Part shown: positions 34,585-43,900 of the stretch, one piece after another
Layout of the letters: the number at the start of each line of letters is the position of its first letter
Position numbering within the stretch: position 1 is the stretch's first letter
From: Acidisoma cellulosilyticum
Lineage (GTDB): Bacteria > Pseudomonadota > Alphaproteobacteria > Acetobacterales > Acetobacteraceae
Assembly (NCBI RefSeq): GCF_020621385.1
Contig: NZ_JAESVA010000005.1
Coordinates: 434,001-498,000 of the forward strand
DNA: 64,000 nt
Reading direction: 5' to 3'
Translations under genes and position numbers: made by a program
The notes under the pieces: generated by a model
The model's database searches: none
Seen by the model: only the letters and a program-made list of their open reading frames with translations
Told to the model about the DNA's origin: nothing

Positions 34585-36063
34585 ATGAACACACAATCCA
34601 TCTCTCACTACCGTGCCGAGTGGGGTACCACGCTCGGCGATATAAGGCGCGATATCCTCGCCGGGATGGTGGGCACCTTCGCCCTCATCCCTGAGGTCAT
34701 CGCCTTCTCCTTCGTGGCGGGCGTGGACCCCGAGGTCGGGCTCTATGCCTCCTTCATCATCGGCATCGTCATCGCCTTCGCGGGTGGCAGGCCAGCGATG
34801 ATTTCCGGGGCTGCGGGCTCGGTCGCCCTGGTCGCCGCCGCGCTCGTGCGATCCCACGGGCTGGATTACCTGCTCGCGGCCACGCTGATGGCGGGCGCTT
34901 TCCAGGTCATTTTCGGCCTGTTGCGGCTGGATGTGCTGATGCGCTTCGTCTCGCGCTCGGTCCGCACCGGCTTCGTCAATGCCTTGGCGATTCTCATCTT
35001 TTCGGCCCAGGTGCCGCAGATGCTGGGTGTCAGCTGGCATACCTATGCGATGATCGCGATCGGCCTCGTCATCATCTACCTGCTGCCGCGCCTGACGACG
35101 GCGATCCCGTCGCCGCTCGTCTGCATCGTCATCCTGACCGGCATCAGCTTCCTGATCCCGATGCCGCTGCATACCGTCGCCGATCTCGGGAAACTGCCGT
35201 CATCGCTCCCCAATCTGGTTCTGCCGCATGTGCCGCTGACCCTGCATACGCTGGGCATCGTCGCCCCCTACGCCTTGGCCATGGCGGTCGTCGGGTTGCT
35301 GGAATCGATGATGACGGCGACGGTCGTGGATGACCTGACCGACAGCACCAGTTCCAAGGCGCGGGAATGCACGGGGCTTGGCCTCGCCAATATCGCGGCC
35401 GGGCTGTTCGGCGGTATCGCCGGTTGCGGCATGATCGGCCAGACGGTCGGCAATGTCCGCTATGGCGGGCGCGGGCGACTTTCCACGCTTGTCGCCGGGC
35501 TGTTCCTGCTGATCCTGATGGTGCTGCTGCGACCCTGGGTGGCGCGCGTGCCGGTGGCCGCCCTGGTCGCGATCATGATCATGGTCTCGGTCAGCACCTT
35601 CAACTGGGCAAGCTTCCGGGACGTGGTGCGGCACCCCAAGGTCTCCAGCATCGTCATGCTGGCGACGGTCATCGTGACGGTCGCGACGCATGATCTGGCA
35701 GCCGGTGTCGTGGTCGGCGTGTTGCTCAGCGGCGTGTTCTTCGCCTTCAAGGTCATGAACCTGATGAGCGTCGCCAGCCGCTATGACGCGGCCACGGATA
35801 CGCGGACCTATGTCGTGACGGGCCAGGTCTTCTTCGCCAGCGCCGATATGTTCACCGACCAATTCGATCTGCGCGACAGCGCGACAAGCGTGGTGATCGA
35901 CCTGACGGGCGCGCATCTATGGGACATCACGGCGGTCGGCGCTTTGGAGACCGTCGTCACCAAGATGCGCCGCCACGGTATGCGGGTGGAACTGGTCGGC
36001 CTCAACACTGCCAGCGCGACGCTGGTGGATCGCCACGGTCCGGCGATCCAGGCGGAGGGCTGA
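34585..36063 (+). CDS. SulP-family anion transporter
   Basis: This 492-residue protein has the SulP/SLC26 pattern: a hydrophobic transport domain with LIPEVIAFSFVAGVDPEVGL near 35-54, AGFQ/V-type glycine-rich helices (GGRPAMISGAAGSVALV) and a C-terminal cytoplasmic STAS domain (about 405-492, TSVVIDLTGAHLWDITAVGA). It may carry sulfate or bicarbonate. The start ATG 34585 gives a normal short N-terminus; the frame is open for 162 bases upstream but that overlaps the hairpin leader. Confidence 0.9.
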   Translation: MNTQSISHYRAEWGTTLGDIRRDILAGMVGTFALIPEVIAFSFVAGVDPEVGLYASFIIGIVIAFAGGRPAMISGAAGSVALVAAALVRSHGLDYLLAATLMAGAFQVIFGLLRLDVLMRFVSRSVRTGFVNALAILIFSAQVPQMLGVSWHTYAMIAIGLVIIYLLPRLTTAIPSPLVCIVILTGISFLIPMPLHTVADLGKLPSSLPNLVLPHVPLTLHTLGIVAPYALAMAVVGLLESMMTATVVDDLTDSTSSKARECTGLGLANIAAGLFGGIAGCGMIGQTVGNVRYGGRGRLSTLVAGLFLLILMVLLRPWVARVPVAALVAIMIMVSVSTFNWASFRDVVRHPKVSSIVMLATVIVTVATHDLAAGVVVGVLLSGVFFAFKVMNLMSVASRYDAATDTRTYVVTGQVFFASADMFTDQFDLRDSATSVVIDLTGAHLWDITAVGALETVVTKMRRHGMRVELVGLNTASATLVDRHGPAIQAEG

Positions 36064-36070
36064 CCTTTCA

Positions 36071-36203
36071 GTGTCGCCCGCGCACCCGTTGCGCGGGTCT
36101 ACCCGCTGGGGCGCCTTGCCGGCCGGGCCTTGCCGGCCGCGCCTAAACGCCGTCGGGGCGCCCTGATGGGTTGGTCCGCGGAACAAGTCCGCGGATGACG
36201 AAA
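36071..36203. repeat. GC-rich palindromic repeats
   Basis: The gap after the SulP gene holds CCCGCGCA (36077-36084) facing TGCGCGGG (36090-36097), a GCCGGCC-rich part and CCGCGGAACAAGTCCGCGG (36176-36194). A similar palindrome with GCGCGGG and CTACCCG is found at 49120-49215, so these are dispersed REP-like elements. Confidence 0.55.
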
Positions 36204-36221
36204 GCAGGGCGGCCGCCAGCG

Positions 36222-36872
36222 TTACGGCCGCAGCGTCTCGCAAAGCGCAGGCACGTCCGCGAAACTCTCGGCCACCGCATCGGCTTCCGCGCCGACCTCA
36301 CGCGGACCATAGCCCCAGGACGCGAAAATGGTCGGCAGGCCGGCGCCCTTGCCGGCGGCGACGTCATTATGGTGATCGCCGATCATGACGGATTCCGCGA
36401 CCGTCGCTCCGGCGGCTTCCAGCGTGAAGCGGATATGGTCCGGGTCCGGTTTCTTCACCGGAAAACTGTCGCCGCCGCCGACCGCATCCAGCAGCGGCAG
36501 CAGGCCGACATGGTCGAGCAGAATGCGTGCCGGCTCTTCGGGCTTATTGGTGCAGACGGCCAACTGCCATCCGGCCGCTTTCAGCGCCCGCAGGGCCTCC
36601 AGCGCGCCAGGGTAAAGATATGTGCCTTCGGTCGAATGCGCCGTATAGTCGGCCAGGCCCAGCGCCATATCCTCATCCGTCGGCACCATGCCGCGCGCCG
36701 CGTAACCGCGCTGATACAGCACCATCAGCCCGTCACCCACCATCGGCCGCACCTGCTCCATGGGCAGCGGGTCCTGGCTATAGCGCGCCAGACTGCGGTT
36801 CAGCGCGCCCGCGATATCGGGCAGACTGTCGGTGATCGTGCCGTCCAGATCCAGCACCAGACACTTGGCCAT
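36222..36872 (-). CDS. HAD-IA hydrolase, probable phosphoglycolate phosphatase
   Basis: This 216-residue phosphatase has the HAD nucleophile motif LDLDGT (D8, D10), motif II CTNKP, a conserved lysine in VKKPDPDH and motif IV GDHHNDVAAGK. The cap domain between residues 15 and 85 is of subclass I, as in Gph. The known role of Gph is removal of 2-phosphoglycolate. I chose ATG 36872, eight bases after GGAG; an in-frame GTG lies nine bases upstream. It is divergent from glmU. Confidence 0.85.
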   Translation of the reverse strand: MAKCLVLDLDGTITDSLPDIAGALNRSLARYSQDPLPMEQVRPMVGDGLMVLYQRGYAARGMVPTDEDMALGLADYTAHSTEGTYLYPGALEALRALKAAGWQLAVCTNKPEEPARILLDHVGLLPLLDAVGGGDSFPVKKPDPDHIRFTLEAAGATVAESVMIGDHHNDVAAGKGAGLPTIFASWGYGPREVGAEADAVAESFADVPALCETLRP

Positions 36873-36956
36873 AGGTTGCACTCCGATACGAGAATTGTCT
36901 CCGAACCCTTTGACACGACAGGCCTCTCGCCGCTACCGCAAGGGTGAGCCCTAGGG

Positions 36957-38303
36957 ATGATCATGACCGCGCCGACCGCTGATACCACCACTGCCGTGAT
37001 CCTGGCCGCGGGGCTTGGCACCCGCATGAAATCCAGCCTGCCCAAATGCCTGCACGCCATCGCCGGCCGCCCCATGCTGGCGCATCTGCTGGCGGCATCC
37101 GGCCAGGTCTTCGATAAGATGGTCGTGGTGACGGGTCCGGAGATGGAGGCCGTCGCCCGCGCGGCCGCCCCGCATCCGACGGTCGTGCAGCAGGACCGCC
37201 TGGGCACAGCCCATGCCGCGCTTCAAGCCGTGCCGTATTTCGGGGAAGGCGATGTCGCCATCCTTTATGCCGATAATCCGCTGATCACGCCCGAAACCCT
37301 GGCGCGGCTGAAGGCAGCGCGGGCCGGAAACGGTCTCGCTCTCCTCGCCATGCGCCCGCCTGCGCCCGGCAAATACGGCCGCGTCATCACCGATGACAAA
37401 GGCGACGTCATCCGCATTGTGGAATGGGCGGATGCGAATGACGCCGAGCGCGCCGTGGGCCTCTGCAATGCCGGCGTGTTCTGCGCATCCGGGCCGGACC
37501 TCGCGCGCTGGCTGGCCGCCGTCCGTTCCGACAATGCCAAGGGCGAATATTATCTGACCGATGTCGTGGCGCTCGCCGTCGCCGAAGGCAGGCGCGTCGT
37601 CGCCGTCGAGGCCGATCATACCGAGCTGCGCGGCGTCAATTCGCGGAGCGAGCTTGCCGAGGCTGAGGCGACCGTGCAGGCCCGCCTGCGCCTGGCCGCC
37701 ATGGATGCGGGCGTGACGCTGACCGCGCCGGACACGGTCTTTTTCGCATTCGATACGGTCATCGAAGCCGATGTCATCGTCGGTCCCCATGTCGTCTTCG
37801 GTCCCGGCGTGACGATCAAGACCGGCACCGAAATCCTTGCCTTCAGCCATCTGGAAGGCTGTGTGGTGGGCGAGGGATCGCGCATCGGCCCCTATGCCCG
37901 GCTGCGTCCCGGCACGGTCGTCGGCCAGCACGCCCATGTCGGCAATTTCGTGGAGCTGAAGGCGACGACGCTGGGCGACGGCGCCAAGGCCAATCACCTC
38001 GCCTATATCGGGGATGCCAGCGTGGGGGGCGGCAGCAATATCGGCGCCGGCACCATCACCTGCAATTACGACGGCAATCTGAAGCACCGCACGACCATCG
38101 GTGAGGGCAGCTTCGTCGGCTCCAATTCCACGCTCGTCGCGCCCCTGACGCTGGGCCCCGGCAGTTTCATCGCCGCCGGCAGCACCATCACCAAGGACGT
38201 CGAAGCCGATGCGCTGGCCTTCGGCCGTGCCAAGCAGGCCGAACGCCGCGGCGGCGGTGCGCTGATCCGCTCGACCTGGACCAAGAAGAAGACGGGAGGC
38301 TGA
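36957..38303 (+). CDS. glmU: Bifunctional UDP-GlcNAc pyrophosphorylase / GlcN-1-P acetyltransferase
   Basis: This 448-residue enzyme makes UDP-N-acetylglucosamine for peptidoglycan and lipopolysaccharide. The N-terminal pyrophosphorylase domain has LAAGLGTRMKSSLPK (16-30), QQDRLGTAHA near 80 and YADNPL. The C-terminal left-handed beta-helix (about 245-430) has hexapeptide repeats and GDASVGGGSNIGAGTITCNY with the acetyltransferase site. ATG 36963 is an alternative start. glmS starts six bases after the stop. Confidence 0.96.
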   Translation: MIMTAPTADTTTAVILAAGLGTRMKSSLPKCLHAIAGRPMLAHLLAASGQVFDKMVVVTGPEMEAVARAAAPHPTVVQQDRLGTAHAALQAVPYFGEGDVAILYADNPLITPETLARLKAARAGNGLALLAMRPPAPGKYGRVITDDKGDVIRIVEWADANDAERAVGLCNAGVFCASGPDLARWLAAVRSDNAKGEYYLTDVVALAVAEGRRVVAVEADHTELRGVNSRSELAEAEATVQARLRLAAMDAGVTLTAPDTVFFAFDTVIEADVIVGPHVVFGPGVTIKTGTEILAFSHLEGCVVGEGSRIGPYARLRPGTVVGQHAHVGNFVELKATTLGDGAKANHLAYIGDASVGGGSNIGAGTITCNYDGNLKHRTTIGEGSFVGSNSTLVAPLTLGPGSFIAAGSTITKDVEADALAFGRAKQAERRGGGALIRSTWTKKKTGG

Positions 38304-38309
38304 ACGCCC

Positions 38310-40139
38310 ATGTGCGGTATCGTCGGAATGCTGGGTGACCGCCCGGCGGCACCCCTGATCCTGGAAGCGCTCGGCCGCCTGGAATATCGCGGCTATGACA
38401 GCGCCGGCATCGCCACGCTGGACGGCGGGCGCATCGACCGCCGCCGCGCGGAAGGCAAGCTCGGCAATCTGGCCAGCGTGCTGACCCGCCTGCCGCTGGC
38501 CGGCGATGTCGGTATCGGCCATACCCGCTGGGCGACCCATGGCGCGCCGACCGAGGGCAATGCCCATCCGCATGGCACGGCCCGCGTTTCCGTCGTGCAT
38601 AACGGCATCATCGAAAACCACGCGGCCCTTCGCGCCGAGCTGGAAGCCGCCGGTCAGGAATTCTCGACCGAGACAGACACCGAATGCGTGGCCCAGCTGC
38701 TCGACCTTTATCTGCAGCAGGGCATGAGCCCGGAGAAGGCGGCCGGCGCGGCGCTCGCCCGGCTGGAAGGCGCCTATGCCCTGGCGCTGATCTTCGCCGG
38801 CCATCCGGATCTGATGATCGGCGCCCGCCACGGTGCGCCGCTCGCCATCGGTTTCGGGGAGCGGGAGATGTTCATCGGCTCCGACGCGCTGGCTTTGGCG
38901 CCGCTGACCCGCCGTATCGCCTATCTGGACGATGGCGATTGGGCGGTGATCCGCCGTGACGGCGCGATCTTCTATGACCGGCACGGCGCCCGCGTTGAGC
39001 GCGCCATCCGTGAAACCCGCCTGACGGGGGCGGCCATCGGTCGCGGCAATTACCGCCATTTCATGGAGAAGGAGCTGCATGAGCATCCGGTCGTGATCGG
39101 CGATGTGCTCAGCCGCATGATCGATCCGGCGTCGCGCAGCGTCATGCTGTGGGATCTGCCCTTTGACCTCGCGACCTTGCCGCGCGCCACCATCAGCGCC
39201 TGCGGCTCGGCCTTCTATGCCGGTCTGGTCGGGCGTGTCTGGCTGGAGACGATCGCCCGCCTGCCGACGGATGCCGATGTCGCCAGCGAATTCCGCTATC
39301 GCGCGCCGCCCTTGCCGTCGGAAGGCTTGGGCCTGCTTGTCAGCCAATCCGGCGAGACGGCGGATACTTTGGCGGCACTCCGCTACATGCAGGACGAAGG
39401 GCAGCATGTCCTGTCGGTCGTGAACGTGCCGGAAAGCAGCATGGCGCGGGAAAGCGATGCCGTGCTGGAAACCCTGGCGGGGCCTGAGATCGGTGTCGCC
39501 TCCACCAAGGCCTTCACGGCACAGCTGACGGTGCTGGCCTGTTTCGCGCTGGCCGCCGGGCGGGCGCGCGGCACGCTGGATGCGGCGCGCGAAGCGCTGC
39601 TGACCCAGGCGTTGATGGAAGTGCCGGGACAGGCGGCGGAAATCCTTTCGGAAGAAACCACGGCCGCGATTGGCCGGGTGGCCGAACGCATCGCGGAAGC
39701 GCGGGACGTGCTTTATCTCGGTCGCGGCTCCTGCTTTCCGGTGGCGCTGGAAGGCGCGCTGAAGCTGAAAGAGATCAGCTATATCCATGCCGAGGGCTAT
39801 GCGGCCGGTGAGATGAAGCATGGTCCGATCGCGCTGATCGACCGGCATGTGCCGGTGGTCGCCATCGCGCCCTCCGGCCCCTTGTTCGAGAAGACAGCCT
39901 CCAATCTGCAGGAAGCCGCCGCGCGCGGGGGACAGGTCATCGTCTTCAGCGATGCCGCCGGGGCCGAGAAACTGAAAGGCATTGCCGCCGCCACGGTGGT
40001 GCTGCCGACCTGCGATCCTTTCGTCGCGCCCATTCTGCACACCATCGCCGTGCAGATGCTGGCCTATCGCGTCGCGTTGCTGAAAGGCACGGATGTCGAT
40101 CAGCCGCGCAATCTCGCGAAATCGGTGACGGTGGAGTAG
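38310..40139 (+). CDS. glmS: Glutamine-fructose-6-phosphate aminotransferase (isomerizing)
   Basis: This 609-residue enzyme makes glucosamine 6-phosphate from fructose 6-phosphate and glutamine, the first step toward UDP-GlcNAc. The glutaminase domain starts with the nucleophile C2 (MCGIVGML), has RWATHG and HNGIIEN. Two SIS sugar-binding domains follow (SGETADT near 346, GRGSCFPVALEGALKLKEIS near 470) and the C-terminal PRNLAKSVTVE is canonical. It forms an operon with glmU. No glmS-type ribozyme is visible in the six-base gap. Confidence 0.97.
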   Translation: MCGIVGMLGDRPAAPLILEALGRLEYRGYDSAGIATLDGGRIDRRRAEGKLGNLASVLTRLPLAGDVGIGHTRWATHGAPTEGNAHPHGTARVSVVHNGIIENHAALRAELEAAGQEFSTETDTECVAQLLDLYLQQGMSPEKAAGAALARLEGAYALALIFAGHPDLMIGARHGAPLAIGFGEREMFIGSDALALAPLTRRIAYLDDGDWAVIRRDGAIFYDRHGARVERAIRETRLTGAAIGRGNYRHFMEKELHEHPVVIGDVLSRMIDPASRSVMLWDLPFDLATLPRATISACGSAFYAGLVGRVWLETIARLPTDADVASEFRYRAPPLPSEGLGLLVSQSGETADTLAALRYMQDEGQHVLSVVNVPESSMARESDAVLETLAGPEIGVASTKAFTAQLTVLACFALAAGRARGTLDAAREALLTQALMEVPGQAAEILSEETTAAIGRVAERIAEARDVLYLGRGSCFPVALEGALKLKEISYIHAEGYAAGEMKHGPIALIDRHVPVVAIAPSGPLFEKTASNLQEAAARGGQVIVFSDAAGAEKLKGIAAATVVLPTCDPFVAPILHTIAVQMLAYRVALLKGTDVDQPRNLAKSVTVE

Positions 40140-40481
40140 GGGGTTGTCTGCAATGCGTTGTGATGCACCAAGGTATGGATCACCGGTCTGAACACTTGAC
40201 CCGGGGATCCACACGGTGCCGTTAGCAATGCGGTCCTATAAATAATAACGAAAACAAAACAAAAATCTGGACAAATCGCCTGATTGCGTATAGGAAAGGG
40301 AAGTCTTCCGCGACCTTGGTCGGGAAAACATCCCCCTTCATGACAATCTGGAATCCTCATGCTCGACCGTGGCAAGGCGCAGCCTTTTCCCGATACGCCC
40401 GGCATGGCTCATCAACGTCAGATCCAGGCCCTGGCCGATGCGCAGCTTGCGCATAGGGAGATGGAGCGGCAGCGCGTCGCC
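40140..40481. other. Intergenic stretch with REP fragment
   Basis: This 342-base gap lies between convergent genes. It contains an 18-base piece of the dispersed REP unit at 40195-40212 and an AT-rich run (40235-40275). A rightward ATG at 40359 opens a frame that begins plausibly (GMAHQRQIQALADAQLAHRE) but continues antisense through the whole next gene, so at most its first 40 codons could be a decayed gene end. I see no clear terminator. Confidence 0.5.
40195..40212. repeat. REP element fragment
   Basis: The 18 bases CTTGACCCGGGGATCCAC are identical to 1906-1923, one arm of the inverted repeat pair near the start of the window. Confidence 0.7.
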
Positions 40482-42068
40482 TTAGCCCGTCCGGCCAGTC
40501 TCAGCGCGCAACCGCGCCAGATCGGCGCTGACCTCGGCCAGAACAGCCTCCCAGTCGCCGGGGTTCTGCTGCCGATAGATCGTCAGGCCAGGATACCAGG
40601 GGCTGTCCCGCCGGCCCAGCATCCAGCGCCAGCAGGGATCGGTGCGGTCCAGCAGCCAGACCGGCTTGCCGAGCGCCCCGGCCAGATGGGCGACCGCGCT
40701 ATCGACCGCGATGACGAGGTCGAGATTGGCGACCAGGGCAGCGGTATCCGCGAGATCCCCCATCTCCCCCATAACGTCGAAGGCGGGCAAGGTATCGGGC
40801 AGGCTGGGCTTACCCTTCTGCAGGCTGACGAAATGGACGCCGGGCACCTGCCACAACGGGGCGAGCCGCGCGGGGGCGATGGACCGCCGCCGGTCCATCG
40901 CCGTGCGCGACGGGTTACCAAGGCTCGGGTTGCCGGCCCAGGCGAGGCCGACGCGAAGACCTTGCCCAAGCCGCCCTTGCCCAAGCTGCCCTTGCCACAA
41001 GGCGACGGCAGCTGGGTCAGCGCTGAGATAGGGCGTGGCGGCCGGAATGCTGCCAAGCCCCGTGCGAAACCGTCCCGGCAAGCTCATGAGCGGCAGATGC
41101 AGGTCGAAAGCGGGCAAAGCCTCGCCCTGAACCACGACCTCGGTAACACCGTCGAGCGTCGCGCAGATGCGGACGAGGGGTTTCGGCACTTCCAGAATGA
41201 CCGTGAAGCCGAGGGCCGCGACCAAAGGCAGGTAGCGGCAGAATTGCAGCGTATCGCCCAGCCCTTGCTCGGCATGGATCAGAAGGCGTCGGCCCGTCCC
41301 CGGCTGACCGCCGCTGGCTTCGCCCTGCCATATGGGGGCCGCGAACCGCCGCTGGGTCGCGACCATCTGCGGGGTCTGCCACCGCCACTCATACTCCCCC
41401 CAGGCGTCTTCAAGCCGGCCGGCCGCCAGCAAAGCCTGGGCGCGGTTGAAATGCCCGTCGGCGTAACCGGGCGCCACCGCGATGGCGCGGCTATAGCTGT
41501 CGATGGCCTCATCCAGTCGGCCGAGGGCGCGCAGCACATTGCCGCGCGTATTCAGGCTCTGGACATCGCGCGGCGCGAGACGAAGGGCCGAATCGGCGTC
41601 GCTCAGCGCTTCCGTGAAGCGGCCTTCGCCGCTCAGCACCAAAGCCCGCGCATCGAAGGCGGCCAGGAAATCCGGCTTCTGGGCCAGCGCATTCCCGTAA
41701 GCCGCGATCGCCTCGTCGGCCCGGCCAAGCGCCCAGAACGCATTGCCAAGGTTGAGATGGGCGATGGGATAGGTCGGGCGCAGCGCCAGCGCCTGGTGGA
41801 ACCGGGTCAGCGCTTCCGCCGGGCGGCCAAGATCATTCAGCGCGCTGCCGAGATTCTGCAGCGCATCGGGCTGGTTCGGGGCAAGGGCCAGGCTGCGCTG
41901 ATAGCGCGGCAGGGCCTCGGCCAGCCGCCCGGCCTGATGCAGGCGGATCGCTTCCCCTAAAGCGAGTTGAGCGGGGGCCATCTGGGCGGGTGAGGGCGCC
42001 TGAGCGGCAGAGCCAGTGGCGGCGCTGGCCTTCTGCTTGGTCTCTGCGCGGCGCTGCTGCCTGTTCAT
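40482..42068 (-). CDS. TPR-repeat protein with C-terminal glycosyltransferase-9-like domain
   Basis: This 528-residue protein has about five to six tetratricopeptide repeats in its first half (units such as PDALQNLGSALNDLGRPAEA and PIAHLNLGNAFWALGRADEA). The second half (LLIHAEQGLGDTLQFCRYLP and later DLVIAVDSAVAHLAGALGKP) resembles family-9 heptosyltransferase-like proteins found fused to TPRs. Such fusions may glycosylate proteins or polysaccharides. ATG 42068 fits (MNRQQRRAE); the open frame extends 60 bases upstream. A small internal repeat, GQLGQGRLGQG near residue 375, reflects tandem DNA duplication at about 40960-41005. Confidence 0.82.
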   Translation of the reverse strand: MNRQQRRAETKQKASAATGSAAQAPSPAQMAPAQLALGEAIRLHQAGRLAEALPRYQRSLALAPNQPDALQNLGSALNDLGRPAEALTRFHQALALRPTYPIAHLNLGNAFWALGRADEAIAAYGNALAQKPDFLAAFDARALVLSGEGRFTEALSDADSALRLAPRDVQSLNTRGNVLRALGRLDEAIDSYSRAIAVAPGYADGHFNRAQALLAAGRLEDAWGEYEWRWQTPQMVATQRRFAAPIWQGEASGGQPGTGRRLLIHAEQGLGDTLQFCRYLPLVAALGFTVILEVPKPLVRICATLDGVTEVVVQGEALPAFDLHLPLMSLPGRFRTGLGSIPAATPYLSADPAAVALWQGQLGQGRLGQGLRVGLAWAGNPSLGNPSRTAMDRRRSIAPARLAPLWQVPGVHFVSLQKGKPSLPDTLPAFDVMGEMGDLADTAALVANLDLVIAVDSAVAHLAGALGKPVWLLDRTDPCWRWMLGRRDSPWYPGLTIYRQQNPGDWEAVLAEVSADLARLRAETGRTG

Positions 42069-42187
42069 CGCGGTCCTCAATCCAGCCAAGCACGCTGAAC
42101 CTGATGCCCCGAGCCGATGGCAAGCCATCGCTCAGCCGGGCCAGCAGCAGCGGAATAGGATTTTAGGTTGTTTTCAGTAAATTAGAA

Positions 42188-42264
42188 TGGTCGGGCAGGC
42201 GGGATTCGAACCCACGACCCCCAGTCCCCCAGACTGATGCGCTACCAGGCTGCGCTACTGCCCG
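42188..42264 (-). tRNA. tRNA-Pro (anticodon GGG)
   Basis: The reverse strand folds as a full cloverleaf. The acceptor stem is CGGGCAG with CTGCCCG, the anticodon stem TCAGT/ACTGG closes the loop CTGGGGG (anticodon GGG), and the T arm is GTGGG-TTCGAAT-CCCGC. The discriminator is A and the CCA end is encoded (42188-42190). No att-like duplication of the tRNA 3' end was seen in the flanks. Confidence 0.96.
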
Positions 42265-42487
42265 TCATTCTAAACTACTGACACGATCACCGCGGCGCTG
42301 AGGGCGCTGCGGATGCGACCCTGTAGCAGCGGGCGTCCGGCTCCGCAACCTAGCGGTCACAGATTATCGCCGGATGTCAGGCATGACGGGGGTAGCGCTT
42401 GCGCGGCCCGCACGGCCTGAGTCGCCAAGCCGGCCGGGCATCCTGATGCAATGTCGGCGTCAGCAATTCCTGACGGATCGAAGCGCC

Positions 42488-42539
42488 TTGACAATAAGAG
42501 CATATGCTTTTACACGATCCGTATAAGAGCATATGCTCT
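42488..42539 (+). promoter_or_regulatory. Promoter with two palindromic operators (probable MarR sites)
   Basis: TTGACA (42488-42493) is followed by two copies of the same palindromic core: AGCATATGCT (42499-42508) and AGAGCATATGCTCT (42526-42539), spaced 28-29 bases centre to centre, close to three helical turns. A TATAAG (42522-42527) may be a -10 box for a second start. The MarR gene at 43901, third in this operon, is the likely repressor. Confidence 0.7.
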
Positions 42540-42562
42540 CATATAGTGTGGAGTATCAGGTC

Positions 42563-43444
42563 ATGAGTGAAGCTGAAATTCTTGTCAGTGGTGCGACGGG
42601 GCGGACAGGCGGCACCGCGATCGACGAATTGCTGAAAATGGGCCGGCGCGTGCGGGCCTATCTGCGCGCGGATGATGAGCGGGCGGCGGCGCTGAGGCAG
42701 CGCGGCGTCGATATCGCCATCGGCGATTTTACGGATATCGATGCCATCCGCGCGGCGATGGAAGGCATCGGGTCGGCCTATTTTCTTTATCCGATCGCAC
42801 CGGGCATCATCGGGGCCGCAGCCTATTTCGCCCAGGCCGCGAAGGAAGCGGGCGTCGGCGCGATCGTCAATATGTCGCAGATTTCGGCGCGGCGTGAATC
42901 GGCCAGCCATGCAGCGCAGGACCATTGGGTGTCCGAGCGCGTCTTTGACTGGTCAGGCGTCCCCACCACGCATCTGCGCCCCACCTTCTTCGCCGATTGG
43001 CTCGTCTACCCGCATTTTGGGAAGGAGATCTGGGCCAGGAAAGCGATCGAATTCCCCTTTGCCGATGGCCGCCATGCGCCGATCGCCGCCGATGACCAGG
43101 GCCGTGTCATTGCCCATCTTCTGGCCAATCCTGAAGGCCAGGGCGGCAAGATCTACACGCTGCATGGTCCGGTCGAGATGAATCATACCGAGATCGCTGC
43201 CGCCATGAGCGAGGTGCTTGGCACCAAAATCGACTATGCGCCGACCTCCATCGACGCATTCCGGCAGAAAATGGAACAGCAATACAAATTCCCGCCCTTC
43301 CTGGTGCAGCACCTGGTCGAAGTCGCGCAGAACTACCGTGACGGCATCTTCGCGGGAACCAATGACGTGGTCGAGACGATCACCGGAACGCCGGCGCTGT
43401 CGGTTCAGCAATTCATCGCCAAGAACCGCGCTGTCTTCGCCTGA
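42563..43444 (+). CDS. NmrA-like NAD(P)-binding oxidoreductase
   Basis: This 293-residue atypical SDR has the N-terminal dinucleotide motif VSGATGRTGG (8-17) and the NmrA-type layout with NMSQISARRE and THLRPTFFADW. The family includes quinone oxidoreductases such as QorB-like proteins and redox sensors. ATG 42563 was chosen because it follows GGAG and lies downstream of the operators; an in-frame ATG at 42533 sits inside the operator. Products of such MarR-controlled operons often deal with quinones or electrophiles. Confidence 0.87.
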   Translation: MSEAEILVSGATGRTGGTAIDELLKMGRRVRAYLRADDERAAALRQRGVDIAIGDFTDIDAIRAAMEGIGSAYFLYPIAPGIIGAAAYFAQAAKEAGVGAIVNMSQISARRESASHAAQDHWVSERVFDWSGVPTTHLRPTFFADWLVYPHFGKEIWARKAIEFPFADGRHAPIAADDQGRVIAHLLANPEGQGGKIYTLHGPVEMNHTEIAAAMSEVLGTKIDYAPTSIDAFRQKMEQQYKFPPFLVQHLVEVAQNYRDGIFAGTNDVVETITGTPALSVQQFIAKNRAVFA

Positions 43445-43475
43445 GATGGGTCTGCAGAACAATTGGGATTGAGTG

Positions 43476-43850
43476 ATGTCACATCATCAGAATGAGCGTC
43501 ATCCGTTTCTGGATGATCTGACGGCCGACGCGGAACTGGTCACTTCGGTGTTGCGTGGTCCCGTCACCGGGCGCAACGATATCCGGCTTGCGGTCGCGGC
43601 GGTCGGAACATTCTACGCCTCGCAGAGGCCGACTTTTCTGCAAACCGTCGGTTCAAGGCTTTTCCTTGAATACGAGGCGGTTCTGACGAATGGCGAGACG
43701 CTGACCGCGACCGTGGTCGTCGACCACAATCCGGACGGATCGGTGCCGCGCGTCAGCGTGCGGATGAGCCCGCTTGGCGCTATGCTGTCTCTCGCGGGCC
43801 ATCTGCGGCAGACATTGTCGAAGCAGTTGCCGGAAAGTCTTTTTCTTTGA
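43476..43850 (+). CDS. NTF2-like/SnoaL-like protein of unknown function
   Basis: This 124-residue protein has the small cone-like pattern of the NTF2 fold (AAVGTFYASQRPTFL, then RLFLEYEAVLTNGETLTATV, VDHNPDGSVPRVSVRM). Its function is not known. It lies 31 bases behind the NmrA-like gene and 50 bases before the MarR gene, so it shares their operon. ATG 43476 was preferred over GTG 43473. Confidence 0.65.
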   Translation: MSHHQNERHPFLDDLTADAELVTSVLRGPVTGRNDIRLAVAAVGTFYASQRPTFLQTVGSRLFLEYEAVLTNGETLTATVVVDHNPDGSVPRVSVRMSPLGAMLSLAGHLRQTLSKQLPESLFL

Positions 43851-43900
43851 ACGGACCTTCCGTCGGCAGGGTTTTGACGCGTTATTGAAAGGGCAAAGAG

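Noticed and set aside
36951-40214. A 1087-codon leftward open frame antisense to glmU and glmS.
   Set aside because: It mirrors two clearly conserved genes codon by codon, is rich in Arg/Gln/Ala/Asp as expected for antisense frames in GC-rich DNA, and has no domain.
40359-41960. A 533-codon rightward open frame opposite the TPR-glycosyltransferase.
   Set aside because: Only its first 40 codons lie outside the real gene; the rest is antisense to TPR repeats. A decayed gene end at the start is possible but unsupported.
42188-42264. tRNA-Pro as an attachment site for a mobile element.
   Set aside because: No duplicate of the tRNA 3' end, no integrase and no composition change were seen near it.
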